This document shows, one piece after another, positions 1 through 12,090 of a stretch of 64,000 bases of DNA. The stretch spans positions 186,001 through 250,000 of the forward strand of contig KV918770.1 of the NCBI GenBank assembly GCA_002049455.2, written 5' to 3'. Position 1 is the stretch's first letter, and each line of letters opens with the position of its first letter. This DNA is from Porphyra umbilicalis (lineage: Eukaryota; Rhodophyta; Bangiophyceae; Bangiales; Bangiaceae). The notes under the pieces are model-generated. The model was not told the origin of the DNA and searched no databases. It worked only from the letters and a program-made list of their open reading frames with translations. Both the position numbers and the translations under genes were made by a program.

Positions 1-131
1 TGGACGTGGGCGCGACACCATCCATGCGTGACAAGCAAGATTGATTGCCAAGCAACGAAACGGCGCGACACAAGGTAACGCAGGTCGTGCGCATCGACGA
101 CGCGCATGGCAAGGTGCGGCGACCGGGGCAT

Positions 132-776
132 ATGGACAAGGCCCAAGACCAGGCGAACCGCAAGCGTGCAGAAGCGGCTGCCTGCATGCGTCGTGAGGCG
201 GCCGCGCACGCGGCCGACGGACGAACCACATCGGCGGCCGCATCCAATCCGGTGCACCATGGCGATGTATTTGCGTCCGACGTCATCGTTGTGGACGGGG
301 ATGACCACGGAAGCCAGACGCGTCGGGCAGCAGCACTCGACGCCTGCCCGGCGCCGAGAAACACGGCTTCCATGCGCACCCAGTATGTGGCATTCAACAA
401 GACGCCGTCCCATGTGGCGACCATAACGCAAGAGGCAGTTGCTGCTCTCCGGCGCGCCAAGGACACAGCGCCTCAGGGCACCACGCCAATAAACCCTGAC
501 TTTGACGAGGAGGACGAGCTTCTGCGTCACGCGCGACGCCGCCGCACTGGCGCCGCGACCTCGTCCTCATCGGCGCCAAGCCCCCCTTCCCACCGCTGCC
601 AGCGTGCTGTGAATCGGCGCCGCATACCGACCCGCACCATCAATGGCTCCTCACCTTCTTCCACTGAGGTCGCGTCAGGCTTTCAGGAGAGTGATGACCC
701 TGACAACGACCTCGATGACATCTTTGGCAGCGGCACCGAGAAGTGCGTTCTCTTCTTTATGTGCTTCTGCGCCTGA
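132..776 (+). CDS. Hypothetical protein, possibly the 3' exon(s) of a gene entering from the left
   Basis: I do not recognise a family. The frame is open from near the window edge, and the first ATG in frame is at 132. The protein is rich in Ala, Arg and charged residues. It has a basic N-terminal stretch (RKRAEAAACMRREAAAH), a central segment around TPINPDFDEEDELLRHARRRR, and an acidic C-terminus (ESDDPDNDLDDIFGSG). A plausible intron with GTGCGT donor at 743 and acceptor ending ACAG at 844 (102 nt, after a T-rich tract) would replace the unspliced hydrophobic tail by KCRSSSND and end at 869. The codon mix is less repetitive than in the GC-rich blocks nearby, which favours real coding. The splice model is inference. 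Confidence 0.35.
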   Translation: MDKAQDQANRKRAEAAACMRREAAAHAADGRTTSAAASNPVHHGDVFASDVIVVDGDDHGSQTRRAAALDACPAPRNTASMRTQYVAFNKTPSHVATITQEAVAALRRAKDTAPQGTTPINPDFDEEDELLRHARRRRTGAATSSSSAPSPPSHRCQRAVNRRRIPTRTINGSSPSSTEVASGFQESDDPDNDLDDIFGSGTEKCVLFFMCFCA

Positions 777-888
777 GTGGGATTAGATGTACGACGGAAG
801 GAAAGGTTTTTTTGCCATAACTGTTGTTTTGTTCTTCGAAACAGGTGTCGCTCATCTTCCAACGATTAAATCTCGCCTCTCATAGTCA

Positions 889-2059
889 ATGAACCGACGG
901 TTTCTTTGCACGCGGCGCTACCGCCTGCTACGCCACCCACGCTGCACACCGTCACGCGGCTTACTCAGAACCGGCGGCCTCTCCATCGAGCGCGTGAAGA
1001 GCCGACCGACGGCCACGGCCGCCGCCGACCGCGCCCAAAGAGCGGCCGCCATCGCCATGGCGTGCGCCGTCCTCTCCTCGTCCTGCTCCAAATCGACCAC
1101 AGCAGGTGGCCGCACAGCGGTGACTTTTACCGCCGAGCTACCATCGGACGCTGGTGAGGACGCCGCCTCCGATGCAGTCGAAGATGCAGCGGTCGCTGCT
1201 GCGGACAGTCCGTCACACGCCGCTGCTGGCACGGCCGCAGCGTCGCCCGCCGGGAAGGTCGCTGCGCCGACCTCCGGCAAGGCCACCGGCACGGCCACAG
1301 CGGCGAGCTCGCCGACTGACACAGCCGCGGATGCGGCGGCGGGCTCAGCAGCGGGCGCGTCAAACCCCATGGCCGCGGGGGCGGCCGCCGGCACGGCTAC
1401 GGCGCCAGCTGCCGGCGAGGCCGCCGGAACGGCCGAGTCGGCAACGTCCGGAAAGGCCGCCGGCACGGCCGCGGCGGCCGGCGCGGCATGGGCCTCGGAA
1501 GCACGCGCTGCGGCGGGCTCGGCAGCAGGCGCGGCGGCGGGCGCGACAGCCCTCATGGCCGCGGCGGCGGCCGCCGGCACAGGTACGGCGCCAGCTGCTG
1601 GCAAGGCCTTTCGTAATATCCGAGGCGGCAACGTCCGGAAAGGCCGCCGGCACGGCCGCGGCGGCCGGCACTGCGGCGGGCTCGGCAGCACGCGCTGCGG
1701 TGGGCTCGGCAGCAGGCTCGGCAGCGGGCGCAACCGCCCGCATGGCTTCTGCGGCGGCCAGTGGCACGGCCAATGCGGTGGCCGGACCAGCACGCGCAAG
1801 AGGCAAAGCTGCTCCACCACCCGCGCCCTCCGCAGCCGCCCACGCGGCCACCGGCAGGGCCACTGTTTCTTCTTGCTGCGACGAGGACAACACGGGCGCC
1901 ACCTCGGCGGCGTCCAGCGAGAAACCCGACAGCCGACGCTTCGCCGGCAGCAGGGCGCGATACGCGGCGGGCAAAACGCTGCGTGATGGGGAAGGGGGAA
2001 GAGGTGGAGGCGGTGGGGCACTCGCCGTCTATATGCTGCCGTGCGGCCAGCCCATGTAA
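889..2059 (+). repeat. Ala/Gly/Thr-coding GC-rich degenerate repeat block (possible low-complexity protein)
   Basis: About 1.1 kb of GCC/GGC-rich sequence made of imperfect repeats. They read as Ala-rich units with periodic SGKAAGTAAAAG-type motifs in two successive plus-strand frames, and the change of frame falls near 1610. A segment around 1430-1480 (ACGTCCGGAAAGGCCGCCGG) recurs near 1630-1660, so at least one internal duplication happened. The frame that leaves the repeats ends in a less repetitive tail (SSCCDEDNTGATSAASSEKP) up to 2059. It could be a second exon of the upstream gene or a separate low-complexity gene. Several frames on both strands are open because of the base composition, so coding is unproven. 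Confidence 0.3.
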
Positions 2060-3130
2060 CACGCGCACGGTGCGGCAGGGGAAGCCCGGTCAAAGCATTG
2101 CGGGCCGCACGAGTGTCGCAGCGCAACGGATCTGGTGCTCACACATGCGAGCGCGGGGTGCGAGCTGATGCGGGCCTTAATACAAGCATCCGCACCACAC
2201 AAATGCAGATCAGGGCCGCTACCGCGTGCTCACGCGGGTTTCTCTAAGCCGGGTCTGAGAAGTCCTAGACATCCATCCAGCTTCCTAGCTCCTCACGCAG
2301 CCTGATAAGCCCGCGTAAGGATCCGTCGGCGAATTTCGGTACAAATGGTGCTGACCTAACTGCGACGTACGCGACAAGCTTTCGCAGCTAGGGTCGCGCA
2401 TCACGACACTTTTCAAGCTGATTGGGCGATGCTTGCCCAATCACGGCCTTTGGTACAAGCGCTGACCATCACACCCCCGTTGACGGCACGGAATACTCAC
2501 ATAGTTATTTTTCATCAGATGAGAGCAATAGTAGAGGATTTCACAGCACATTTCTCACGTGCCATTCAGGGCGCTGTACTGGTTACATTGAATTGTAAGT
2601 TCGGAAACAAGCTATTTACGACGCTATTGTGGCGGTCGGGGGTCTGACAGTTGGAAGGGGCGTGGCCCCTCAGCTGTGTACAGCACACCCCCGGGGGCCG
2701 TCTCAAAATATCCCGATCCGGGCCAGCAAGGGAATGATCTGTCCAGATCTCGGGCAGATCGGATTCGGTCGGGGGCGAGGCTTTTCCCCAGTGGTTTTCC
2801 CAACCCCCCTACTACTTGCTTGAACTTTTCGCTTTGGAGGGAGTTTTCTGTTTGGCGCATTTAGGGTGGCTACTCTGACCACCGGCGTTCGGTTTGGGAG
2901 AAGTTTATTGACAGCGGGGACGCCGTCCCCGTCGCCGTTTGATAAAACCAACTGTGCTGTCGACAGCGATTCCTTCCTGGGCTTTGCCGTGATCCTCTCC
3001 TCCCGTTCGGGGAAGGCTGGGATGTGGGTCGATTTCCGGGGCAGTTCCTTCGACGGACCGAACTGATCAAGAGGTCACTTCGGCCAGACGACGAACTAAC
3101 GTGGCGGTGCTTAGAACCGCTACAGCTATG
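2060..3130. other. No gene recognised
   Basis: Mixed-composition spacer. Short open frames only, no family recognised, no convincing RNA gene or element end. Confidence 0.5.
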
Positions 3131-3223
3131 ACACCCAATCATATTGGTGCGTGCAGGCCGTGGCACTGCATATTTACGACGCTATCACACCCAATCATAT
3201 TGGTGCCTGCAGGGCGTGGCACT
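3131..3223. repeat. Two direct copies of a 37-bp unit, 56 bp apart
   Basis: The segment at 3131-3167 (ACACCCAATCATATTGGTGC followed by TGCAGG and CGTGGCACT) recurs at 3187-3223 with two changes. Each copy contains a CCAAT and an ATTGG pentamer, and the first is preceded by GCTATG, the second by GCTATC. Just after the second copy lies the 12-bp palindrome CACTCGCGAGTG. It could be a small regulatory repeat or a mobile-element remnant. Confidence 0.6.
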
Positions 3224-3825
3224 CGCGAGTGGCACTTGCGAAGGACGTGGGACTGCACGCGGCACACGCCCACTCGAGGCTTCGCTGATCTCTTGATGAG
3301 GATGTGACAAGGCCCGATACACGGAGCCAAAGGACTGCTGGGCGGAAGCCAACGAGAAGGGCGCTCGGAAACACGCGCCCTCGTGGACTGAGCATGTGAG
3401 CCGCACCCACGCTGGTGTGCTTTACGCATACAGCGGTCACGCACATCCGACGCTGCCCCGCAGGCACGGGGACGTGCCAATCGAAAAACGGACAGTTCCT
3501 GGCTTGGTGGCCCCTTGAGTCAATAGCGCGAGGAGGTCGCCGTTCAGCTCCTGCACTCCTAGTGTGCCCTCATTCCGATGGCGGTGGCGGTGCGCGCTAT
3601 CGCGTTTGCTACCAGACCTTGCTACGTGACCGCTTATGTTCTGTGTCGCCCTCGTTGTCGTGGGGAGGGACGCTACACTGGAAACAAACTCGCACACCAG
3701 CACGACGACACGGACTTCTGGCCGCTAGGAAGTCAGTCGCACTACCACGCGCAACGTGCAACCCGCACAAACAGGGTGCAAAGACAACTTTCCCTTTCTA
3801 AAACGAAGTACACAGGTCGCTTGCC
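3224..3825. other. No gene recognised
   Basis: Spacer between the direct repeat and the 3' end of the Harbinger transposase gene. Nothing identifiable. Confidence 0.45.
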
Positions 3826-3845
3826 GGAAAAAAAACCTCGCTTGT

Positions 3846-3883
3846 AGGAAAAAAACAAACCGCACAGCGGGAGAAAAAAACAC
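3846..3883 (-). promoter_or_regulatory. ENE-like double U-tract hairpin after Harbinger transposase copy a
   Basis: Read on the minus strand, 22 bp after the transposase stop: a T-run, then the stem CCGC-TGT-GCGG, then a second T-run, then CCTAC. The plus-strand copy shows two A-runs. A third A-run (3827-3835) lies just beyond. Four other Harbinger gene ends in this window have the same arrangement with different stem bases. The layout of a U-rich internal loop between two stems matches the ENE family that clamps poly(A) tails; the assignment is inference. Confidence 0.5.
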
Positions 3884-3905
3884 TTTACGAGCACCAAGAC
3901 GAGCA

Positions 3906-4931
3906 TCACCCTGTGTGGGGCAGCAGGAACTGTTCGCGGTTGGGAAAGATATGCTCAGCCAAGTCGTCCCGCGACAGCTCCTGCTCATATTGGTCAAGGG
4001 CCTGCTGCCGCGCCTGAAATGACTGGAGCAGAATACCCGCTGCATTGACCGGATTGTTCACCAGAATACCAACAAGCTGCTCTTGGTCAGGGTCAGGGTC
4101 TTGCTCATGCATTCCGGCGGCCACTTCCCCTGCGGCCTCCGCCATGTGCGCCGCGCCGTCGTCAACGCCTTCGTTGGCCACGTCTGCGTACAGCCCCGCC
4201 GCTACGCGGCGCACGCTCACGTTGCCGAGACGATTCTGCTTGACCATGATGTTTTGCAGAATCGTGACCGCCCGCGCCGCTTGTCGGAGTTTCTCAACCG
4301 TGGTGAATCGTGCGGGGTGGAGCAACACGTTGAAGCGCCCCGTGAGGACTGCATAAAGGCGCTGAACATCTTTGCGTAAGGCTTCTTGTAGGCGATTGTA
4401 CGTGCGCTTCTTGGGCGTGTCGGCGTCAGGGTAGGGGGTGACGAAAGAGGCGTACCGCGGGTCGATTCTGTCGGCAAAGTAGGACGCAATCGTGCGTGGG
4501 CGGGTGCTGACTGTAAACGTCATCGTTGGGGCGGCCAGATGCCGGCAACGATGGCATGGTAGAGGGGTGATAGCTTGAGAACGTTGACGTCGTTGTTGCT
4601 GCCCGCCGCCCCAACGGTCACGTGCCATACGTATGTGTCCTCGTCGCGCAAAGTCGCGAGCACAACCGAGCGGTAGCCCTTGCGGTTCTGGTACTGGCCG
4701 TGCAGCGTTGTCGGGCACGAGCGCCACCGCCAATGCGAGCAATCGATTGAGCCCATACAGCCGGGCATTGCACGCGCCTTGTTCCGATCCAGGATGACGC
4801 GCAGCTCCGCGTCTGAGGCCGCGCGCAGGTAATAGGCGGCGTACTCCTCCACGACAAAGTCGATGAGCTTGTGGACGGCGATAGAGATGGTGGCCTTGCT
4901 CAATCGTACGTACTCGTCCGCGCGGTCTTAG
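3906..4931 (-). pseudogene. PIF/Harbinger transposase, C-terminal part (copy a, split gene)
   Basis: DDE_Tnp_4-type nuclease of PIF/Harbinger elements, which cuts and rejoins the transposon ends. This part encodes ADEYVRLSKATIS, the first catalytic region GCMGSIDCSHW, the second in GSNNDVNV, and the third in RKDVQRLYAVLTGRFNVLLHP. It ends in the family-typical tail SRDDLAEHIFPNREQFL and a stop at 3906. The frame changes between about 4500 and 4620, and the usual substrate-loop region there is disturbed, so the gene is broken. The N-terminal part lies at 16210-16639, beyond a copia insertion. The bases at the two edges (CTTAG at 4927-4931, CGTAG at 16210-16214) look like a target-site duplication with one change. 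The intact relative at 52766-54352 runs through this point as GEAADRADEYVRLS. Confidence 0.85.
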
Positions 4932-5349
4932 TGTTGGACTGTGATGCTCGTCGCCGACTCCGCATGCGGTTAGCGGTTGGACGATGGTCGGTGACCCTTA
5001 TGGTACCCCACATGGTACACTTGCAAGACGTGGTGAAGTTGCACACATCTGTGTTGGGTCATCTTGGGGCGTTACTTTTGGCATGTTTTGGATTTGATCT
5101 TCGCTTTGCTCTAGTTGCTTTTGATTTGGTGAGTGATTCGATTTGGTGCGAGGGCGTGGGCGTCGGTGTGGGCGCGAGAGGGGGGAGCACTTGGGCCGGT
5201 GGGGACTATTTGAGAGGTGCTCTCGGTTGGGAGAGGCGGGCGAACCTTAGGACAACCAACAAAGCACGTTCGCACACACACACACAAGCTCAAGCCACTC
5301 AACCACTTCACCGTGGTCCCCCAACCCCTATCCCCACTGCGTTTTAACA
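4932..5349 (+). repeat. copia-1 LTR1 (5' LTR, 418 bp)
   Basis: Begins TGTTGGACT and ends TTAACA, a short TGTT/AACA inverted pair. It contains a CA microsatellite (ACACACACACAC near 5275) and is followed directly by a primer-binding site. Confidence 0.9.
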
Positions 5350-5363
5350 GGTAATGGGCCCAG
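5350..5363 (+). promoter_or_regulatory. Primer-binding site, half-tRNA type
   Basis: GGTAATGGGCCCAG lies immediately after LTR1. It is complementary, with about one mismatch, to the anticodon arm of initiator tRNA-Met, as in Drosophila copia, where an internal tRNA-Met fragment primes reverse transcription. The second copia element has GGTAACGGGCCCAG at the same place. Confidence 0.7.
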
Positions 5364-5510
5364 AGCCGGGGCGGTGACAAGAGCAATGGGGGCCAGCTGG
5401 TGTCGCGGCGGTCGTGGCAAGTGCGATCAGGCCGAGGTCAAGGTTGCTCAAGGACGTGACGGTCAAAGCGAACGGCTCGGCAAGGTCAGGCGATACGACA
5501 AGACGACATC

Positions 5511-8500
5511 ATGGACGGAGGCGCTGCCGGCATGGGCGGCATCAAGATCGACATGTTGACGGAGACGAACTTCCACGAGTGGCGTCAGCGCATTAAGATG
5601 ATCCTCGCGCTGCGCGACCTGGACGATATGCTTGACGAAGACGGCAAGCCGACAAACGCGCAAGACCGCGAGTAGGCTGTCTGGGAGCGTCGAGCCACGA
5701 AGGCGAGTGCCATCATCGGGCTCACTGTTGAGTCTGAGCAGCTCGAGCACGTGTCGGGCTGCAAGACGACGGCGAAAATGTGGTCGACGCTGCAAGGTGT
5801 CTTCCAGCGCAAGAGTTTGATGAGCAAGATGAAGGCGCGATGCGAGTTCTACACCGTCGAAATGACCGTCGGCGAGGGCATGCTGGGCTACATCAACCGC
5901 GTGCGCAACCTCGGCGAGAACCTCAAGGCCATGGGCGGCGAGGTGACGGAGATGGACGTTGCCATGAGCGTCCTTGACAGGCTGACGTCCAAGTACGAGA
6001 ACCTGCTAGTGGCTCTCAACTCCAAGGGCGAGGACGAGCTGAGCCTCGACTTCGTCAAGAGCCGCTTACTTCAGGAGGAGCGGCGGCAGGCGGACAAGTC
6101 ACCGTCGACCAAGCGCGTTGGCGACATGGCACTCGTCGGCGCCAACTATCAAGGCCAAGGCAGCCCTGGTGACCTCTTTCAGATCGAGTGTTCCTGCTGC
6201 AATAAGTTTGGGCGTGTCTCTCACGATTGCCCAGAGCTCAAGGCCAAAAAGCAGAGACAGGACAAGGTGGGTTCGATTGCGGCTGACGATGGTAGCTACA
6301 GCGACGACGCCTTCTGTTTGGTGGGCAATGCGGCTGACACCGATGACATCTCCAAGTCGTGGCTTGTCGATTCTGCGGCGTCTGCACACATGTGCTGGAT
6401 GCGCGGGTGCTTCGACGACTACCAGACGACCACGGGACGCAGCGTCACCATGGGTGACAAGGGTTCCGTAGCCACGGCGGGCAACGGAACCGTCGTGCTC
6501 AATGTCATCGTTCACGGCAAGACGCGCAAAATCTAGGTAGAGGAGGTACTCCATGTTCCGACCATGGGCTTCAACCTCATGTCGGTCGGCATGATGGAGG
6601 AGCGTGGTGCGGCAGTTTCATTCAAGGGCGGTAAGACGATCATCAAGATAAGCGACAAGGTCGCTGCGTGCGGCACGCGGAAGATTGGGCTCTGCCACCT
6701 GCACATGGCCCCACTGTTGGATATTGCTGCGGTGGCCTCTCTTCAGCTCTGGCATGAGCGCCTTGAGCACGTCAACGTGGCTGGCGTTAAGCAGATGATC
6801 AACAACAAGGACATCGATGGACTCAAGTGCTCTTCCATGGCGGTCAAGGACGTCTGCCAGCCGTGCGTGTATGGGAAGGCGGCTATGACGCCTATGCCTA
6901 GTGCAGGAGGAGGTGGAGTCAGCAAGCGCCTGCAGCTCTTGCACTCGGACCTGGGCGGGCCAATGTCGGAGCTGTCGCGTGGCGGTGCGCTCTATTTTGA
7001 CACCTTCACTGACGACTTCTCCCGCTGGACAGAGGTGGTCTTCCTGAAGAAAAAGAGCGATCTGCTCTCTGAGTACAAGAAGTGGCCGACGAAGGCCCAG
7101 CTGCACACGGGAACCATGATCAAGATCCTACGCTCCGACAATGGCGGCGAGTATGTGTCGAATGCATTCAAGGCTCTTCACGATGAGAACGGCACGACGC
7201 ACCAGACCACAGTGCCCGACACGCCGCAGCAGAACGGGGTTGCTGAGCGGCTCAACCGAGTTCTCGTGGAGATGGCTCGCACCATGATGCGACACAAGGA
7301 CGTCGATCAGGATCTTTGGGCGGATGCCATCAAGACGGCGGTCTACATCAAGAACCGCGTCACCAGCCGGGCGCTTCCCATCGGCAACACGCCTTTTGAG
7401 CTGTGCAACGGGAATCAGCCCAACGTCAGCCACATGTGGGTGTTTGGGTTGACATGCTGGGTCTTGCTGCACAAGAGTCAAATCGACGGCACGTTTGGCG
7501 ACAAGGCGGCGACAGGCGTCTTCTTAGGCTATCCCGACGGCAGCAAGGCGTTCGAGGTCATCCTCGACGACGGCAAGGTCGTCAAGGCACGAAGTGTTGT
7601 GCTCGCCGAGACGAACGTAAGCGAGGTCGCAGAAGTTGCGGAGGAGCTTCCCGAAGACGAAGTTGTCGAAATCGAGACGGGTTTGCATTTTGCAAGCGAC
7701 GGAGAAGACGCAGATGCTGACAAAGACGACAAGGACGACAAGCAAGACGATGGATCTGACAAGTCCGCGGACGACAATCAAGGTTGTGGCGGCTCTCAAG
7801 ACACGCTGCGTCGGAGCGGCAGAGCGCGGGCACCACCTGTCGAGTACTGGCGACCGGTGAGCCTGGTTGCTCACGAGGCGCCCACGACGTACGTGCAAGC
7901 CGTTCAAGGGCAAGAATCGGCTAAGTGGCAGATTGTTATGGACGAGGAGATGGAAGCCATCCGCAAGAACAAGACTTGGCGCATGACGGACCGCCCGGCC
8001 AGTCGACGCGTGCTGAAGGGCAAGTGGGTTTACAAGATCAAGAACGAGGTTGACAAGAACGGGAACAACACGACGCGGCACAAGGCGCGCCTGTGCTTCA
8101 TGGGGAACCGGCAGATCAAGGGGCTCGACTCTAACCAGACGTTCGCCCCGGTGGCCAAGTTCACCACCATCCTATGCATCCTGGCGATGACGGCGGCGAA
8201 CGGGTGGCAGCTACATCAGATGGACGTCAAGACGGCATTCCTCAACGGCGACCTTGACGAGGAGGTCTTCATGGAGCAGCCAGACGGCTATGTCAATCCG
8301 ACGTATCCTGACAAGGTGTGTCGTCTCTTTCAAGCGCTGTATGGGCTGAAGCAAGCCCCCAAGATGTTGTCGCCAAGCTCGACGACTTCCTCAAGTCGCA
8401 AGGGTTTGACAACATTGACCCGGATGCATGCCTCCACCTCTTTATGGATGACGGCGAAATCATCATCGTCCTCGTGTACGTCGACGATATCCTGTTGGTG

Positions 8501-9436
8501 GCATCAAGCCTGGCGGCGATCTTCAAGATTACGGACGCTTTGCACAAGCGTTTTGAGATGAAGGACCTGGGCGAGGCGAAGGTCATCCTCGGGCTAAATA
8601 TTAGGCGTGACAAGGCGTTGGGCACCCTCAAGCTGTCGCAGGGCAAGTACGCGGGGCAAGTGCTGGAGAAGTTCGGGATGGCGGAGTGCAACCCGATCGG
8701 AACGCCGCTGGAGGTGGGCCTGCAGCTGGTAAAGGCCGACGAGAGCGCCGACGCGCTGCCTTATCGCGAAGCCGTCGGCAGCTTGATGTACCTGATGGTC
8801 GGGACACGTCCTGACCTCGCCTTCGCTATCGGGAAGCTGAGTCGGTTTGTCTCGTGCTGCGGCCAGGAGCATTTGGCGACAATCAAGCGCGTTCTACGGT
8901 ATGTCAAGAGTTCAATGGACAAGGGGCTGGTCTTCGACAAGAACTCTTCCTGTGTTCTACAAGGCTTTAGTGATGCCGACTGGGCGGTTGACCACGAGAC
9001 GCGACGTTCTACGACGGGCTTCACCTTCATATTTGGCGGAGCAGCCGTCAGCTGGGGTTCTAAGTTGCAGAACACGGTGGCGCTGTCGACGATGGAAGCC
9101 GAGTACATGGCTCTATGTGAGGCCAGCAAGGAAGCTGTTTGGCTCAACAAGATCTTGCAAAGCGTGGCATCTCAAGGGCTGCGAACGGCGATCTCGGGCG
9201 GGCCGATCAACATCAAGGTCGACAACAGCGGGTTCATTGACTTCTCCAAGAACCCCGTCGAGCACAAGCGCACCAAGCACATCGACATTCGATACCACTT
9301 CGTGCGCGAGGCCATCACGACGGACAAGGTGACACTGGAGCATTGTGCAGCCGACGACATGGTGGCGGACCCGATGAGGAAGGAGCTTGGCAAGACTAAA
9401 CACGACAAGCATGTCGAGGCCATGGCGTTTTGCTGA
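5511..9436 (+). mobile_element. copia-1 gag-pol (Ty1/copia polyprotein, fossil)
   Basis: Ty1/copia order of parts: gag with a UBN2-like capsid region (NFHEWRQRIKMILALRDL, about 5570) and a zinc-knuckle-like segment near 6190; aspartic protease (WLVDSAASAHMC, about 6360); integrase with HSDLGGP (about 6940), LRSDNGGEYV (about 7130) and QQNGVAERLN (about 7230); reverse transcriptase with QMDVKTAFLNGDLDEEV (about 8220) and LVYVDDILLV (about 8475); RNase H with DADWA and TMEAEYMALCEASKEAVW to the stop at 9436. Integrase before RT defines copia rather than gypsy. A purine tract (CAAGGAGGAG) precedes LTR2. It is broken, with about three or four breaks. Parts of it (RT end with RNase H, and integrase) recur in arm B at 31649-33423. 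Confidence 0.9.
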
Positions 9437-9471
9437 AAACAAGAGCAACCGCGGCAACAAGCAAGGAGGAG

Positions 9472-9889
9472 TGTTGGACTGTGATTCTCGCCGCCGACTC
9501 CACTGGCGGTTCGCGGATGGATGATGGTCGGCAACCCCTATGGTACCCCACATGGTACATTTGCAAGACGTCGTCAAGTTGCACACATTTGTGTTGGGTC
9601 ATCTTGGGGCGTTACTTTTGGCATGTTTTGGATTTGATCTTTGCTTTTCTCTAGTGGCTTTTGATTTGGTGAGTGATTCGATTTGGTGCGAGGGCGTGGG
9701 CGTCGGTGTGGGCGCGAGAGGGGGGAGCACTTGGGCCGGTGGGGACTATTTGAGAGGTGCTCTCGGTTCGGAGAGGCGGGCGAACCTTAGGACAACCAAC
9801 AAAGCACGTTCGCACACACACACACAAGCTCAAGCCACTCAACCACTTCACCGTGGTCCCCCAACCCCTATCCCCACTGCGTTTCATCA
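9472..9889 (+). repeat. copia-1 LTR2 (internal, 418 bp)
   Basis: Begins TGTTGGACT and ends CATCA, with the same length as LTR1 and LTR3. Its junction with the downstream chromovirus sequence (CGCCCCCTTCAGG) is also found in arm B at 31218-31230, so the junction is older than the A/B duplication. It is about 99% identical by eye to the arm-B LTR at 31231-31648 and more distant from LTR1. Confidence 0.85.
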
Positions 9890-11172
9890 CGCCCCCTTCA
9901 GGCGGCCGCCGCGCTGCAACTCTTTCCGGCCACGCTGCCCTTCCAGGGCATCGCATCGTACTTGTTCGGGACGCTGGCCAAGACGGCTGCCGGCCACGAG
10001 TACATCATGGTCATCACTGACCGGTTATCCAAGCTGGTACGCGCGATCCCGATGGGTCAGACCCGCGCCGTGGACTGTGCCTCCGCCATCCTGGACTACT
10101 GGATCGGGGTCTACGGCCCACCAGCTCGGGTCCTGTCGGATGGCGGACCCCAGTTCACCGCGCAGTTTTGGCACCAGGTGTGCAACCTGTTGTCCGTCGA
10201 GGCCAAGGTGACCACACCGTCGCGACCACAGAACAACGAGCAAGCGGAGCGGTTCAGCCGGAGAATGGGCCGCATCCTCGACCACTACGTCGTGGAGCAC
10301 CCCACCACGCGGGACCAGCTCCTACTGGCTCTAACGTTGGCCTATAACACACAGCCGCATGCGGCGACCATGGTCGCCCCGTTGGAGCTCGTCAACCCGT
10401 TGGGGGTTGCCAGTTGGTCCATCAAGGGCCTCACGCGAAAGAGTCGGTATCCAGAGACGGCGCAGCGGGGCTCTCACGCCGAAAAGAAAGAGCAGGCCGC
10501 CTTCCTGACGCGGATAGTACGCCTGATTTCACGGATCAGGGAGGTTCTCACGGCCGCCCAGCAGCGGTACAAGCGCAACCATGACGCGCGCATCCGGCCC
10601 CAACCGTCCGGACTGGAAGTCGGCGGGTCCGCCTTCAAGCGGCACCACGACTACAAGGGCAGCAAGCTCGGCCATCGGGCCCAAGGCCTCTTCCGCGTCG
10701 TCCTCATCGAGGGACCAACCGCGGTGCTCGGCATCAAGGGCGAACACCGCCGGGAGAATTCGTCCACCTCGTGCGCGCCCCATTGGGGCCCGCGGCCAAG
10801 CCACCACTGCACCCTGCATTGGACGCGACGGTTTGGCGCCATGGGCCTAGCCCCGATGGGCACACGTACTATATCGACCAGATCCTGGACTACGCCGTCG
10901 GCAAGGATGGCCCCCTCTTGGTCAAGGTGACCTGGAGCGGGTACGAGGATGCCACGTTGGAGGACGCCTCCGTTGCACCCCACGAGACCCTGCGGATGCA
11001 TCTGCGCCGCGCGAGCCGCCGGTGGCTCCCTCAAACGGCCGCGGACCGGCCCCCGCGCGTGACCGAGGACGACGCTGCAGCTGCCGCGGCCGATGCCACG
11101 CTCGCATTCTCGGTCGGGGGAGCGCCCGAGCACCCGGCGGCCACCGCCCCGCCGAGCGCCTTGCACCTCTGA
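9890..11172 (+). mobile_element. Ty3/gypsy chromovirus integrase fragment with C-terminal chromodomain (copy A)
   Basis: The protein region holds integrase core motifs (ITDRLSKLVRAIP, VLSDGGPQFTAQFW, RPQNNEQAERFSRR), then the GPY/F-like segment (GPFRV region), then a chromodomain (YYIDQILDYAVGKDGPLLVK, WSGYEDATLE) and a Pro/Ala tail ending at 11172. Chromodomains at the integrase C-terminus define chromoviruses and are thought to steer integration to modified chromatin. The 5' part of pol (protease, RT, RNase H, start of integrase) is missing, replaced by copia LTR2. It is broken, with about one break. The copy in arm B (29947-31158) looks open throughout. Confidence 0.85.
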
Positions 11173-11938
11173 GGGCGTGTCGCCGGTGGGGCGACGCCCA
11201 CGCGATGCTAGTGCAACAGTCGTCGCGGGGGGCGTGTCGCCGGTGGAACGACGCCACCGCGGTACAGGTGCAATGGTCGTGGCGGAGGGCGCGTCGCCGG
11301 TGGGGCGACGCCCCCGCAGTGCTGGCGCACCAGTCGTGGTGGAGGGCGTCTCGCCAGTGGGGCGACTCCCCCGCGGTGCGGGCGCACCGGTCGTAACGGG
11401 GCGCGTATCATCAATAGGGCGACGCCCCCGCGGTGCTTGTGCACCGTTCGTGGCGACGGCCGCGTCGCCGGTGGGGCGAAGCCCCGCGGTCCAGGTACCT
11501 CGGAACTGGCGGAGGGCGCGTCGCCGGTTGGACACATCCCGACATTGGCACCCACCGATTCGCGGTAGGCGTATCCCCAAGGGGGTGACGCCACCACGGT
11601 GCTGTCGCACCACACGTGGCGGAAAGTGCGTCGCCTAAGGGGCGACGCCCCAGCAGTGCTGGCGCACCAGTCGTGGCGGGGGGCGTGTCGCCAGTGGGGC
11701 GACTCCCCCGCGGTGCTGGTGCACCAGTCGTGACGGAGGGCGTGTCGCCACTGAGGCGACGCCCCCGCGGTGGTGGTGCACCGTTCGTGTCGAAAGGCGC
11801 GTCGCCGTTGGGGCGACGCCCCGCGTTCCAGGTCCCTTAGTGCTGGCGGAGGGCGCGTCGCCATGCGGTAACTCCTCCGCGGCACGGTCGCACCGGACGT
11901 CACGATGGGCGGATCGCCGGTTTGTCAACGCCCCGTGG
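11173..11938. repeat. 57-bp GC-rich minisatellite with internal hairpin (array A)
   Basis: About 13 degenerate units of 57 bp (19 codons). Each holds the inverted pair CGTCGCC-GGTGG-GGCGACG, then a CCCCGCGGTGCTGG-like spacer and a CACCAGTCGTGGCGG-like end. Read on plus it gives the 19-residue unit EGVSPVGRRPRGAGAPVVT. The array directly follows the integrase stop and separates it from the convergent antisense ORF. The arm-B array is longer (about 1.2 kb against 0.77 kb), so unit number changed after duplication. Confidence 0.85.
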
Positions 11939-12090
11939 TCCCGCGCAACAAACGCCCGGCGGGCCTATCCGGCTTTACTGCCTGCGCGCTACGTTGGCAC
12001 TACCGAAAATTCGACATAGGCGGGATCCACCAACGGGAACCCACCCTTCCGCAGCTGCGCGCGCACCGCCTGGTTCAGGCGAGCCGCGTG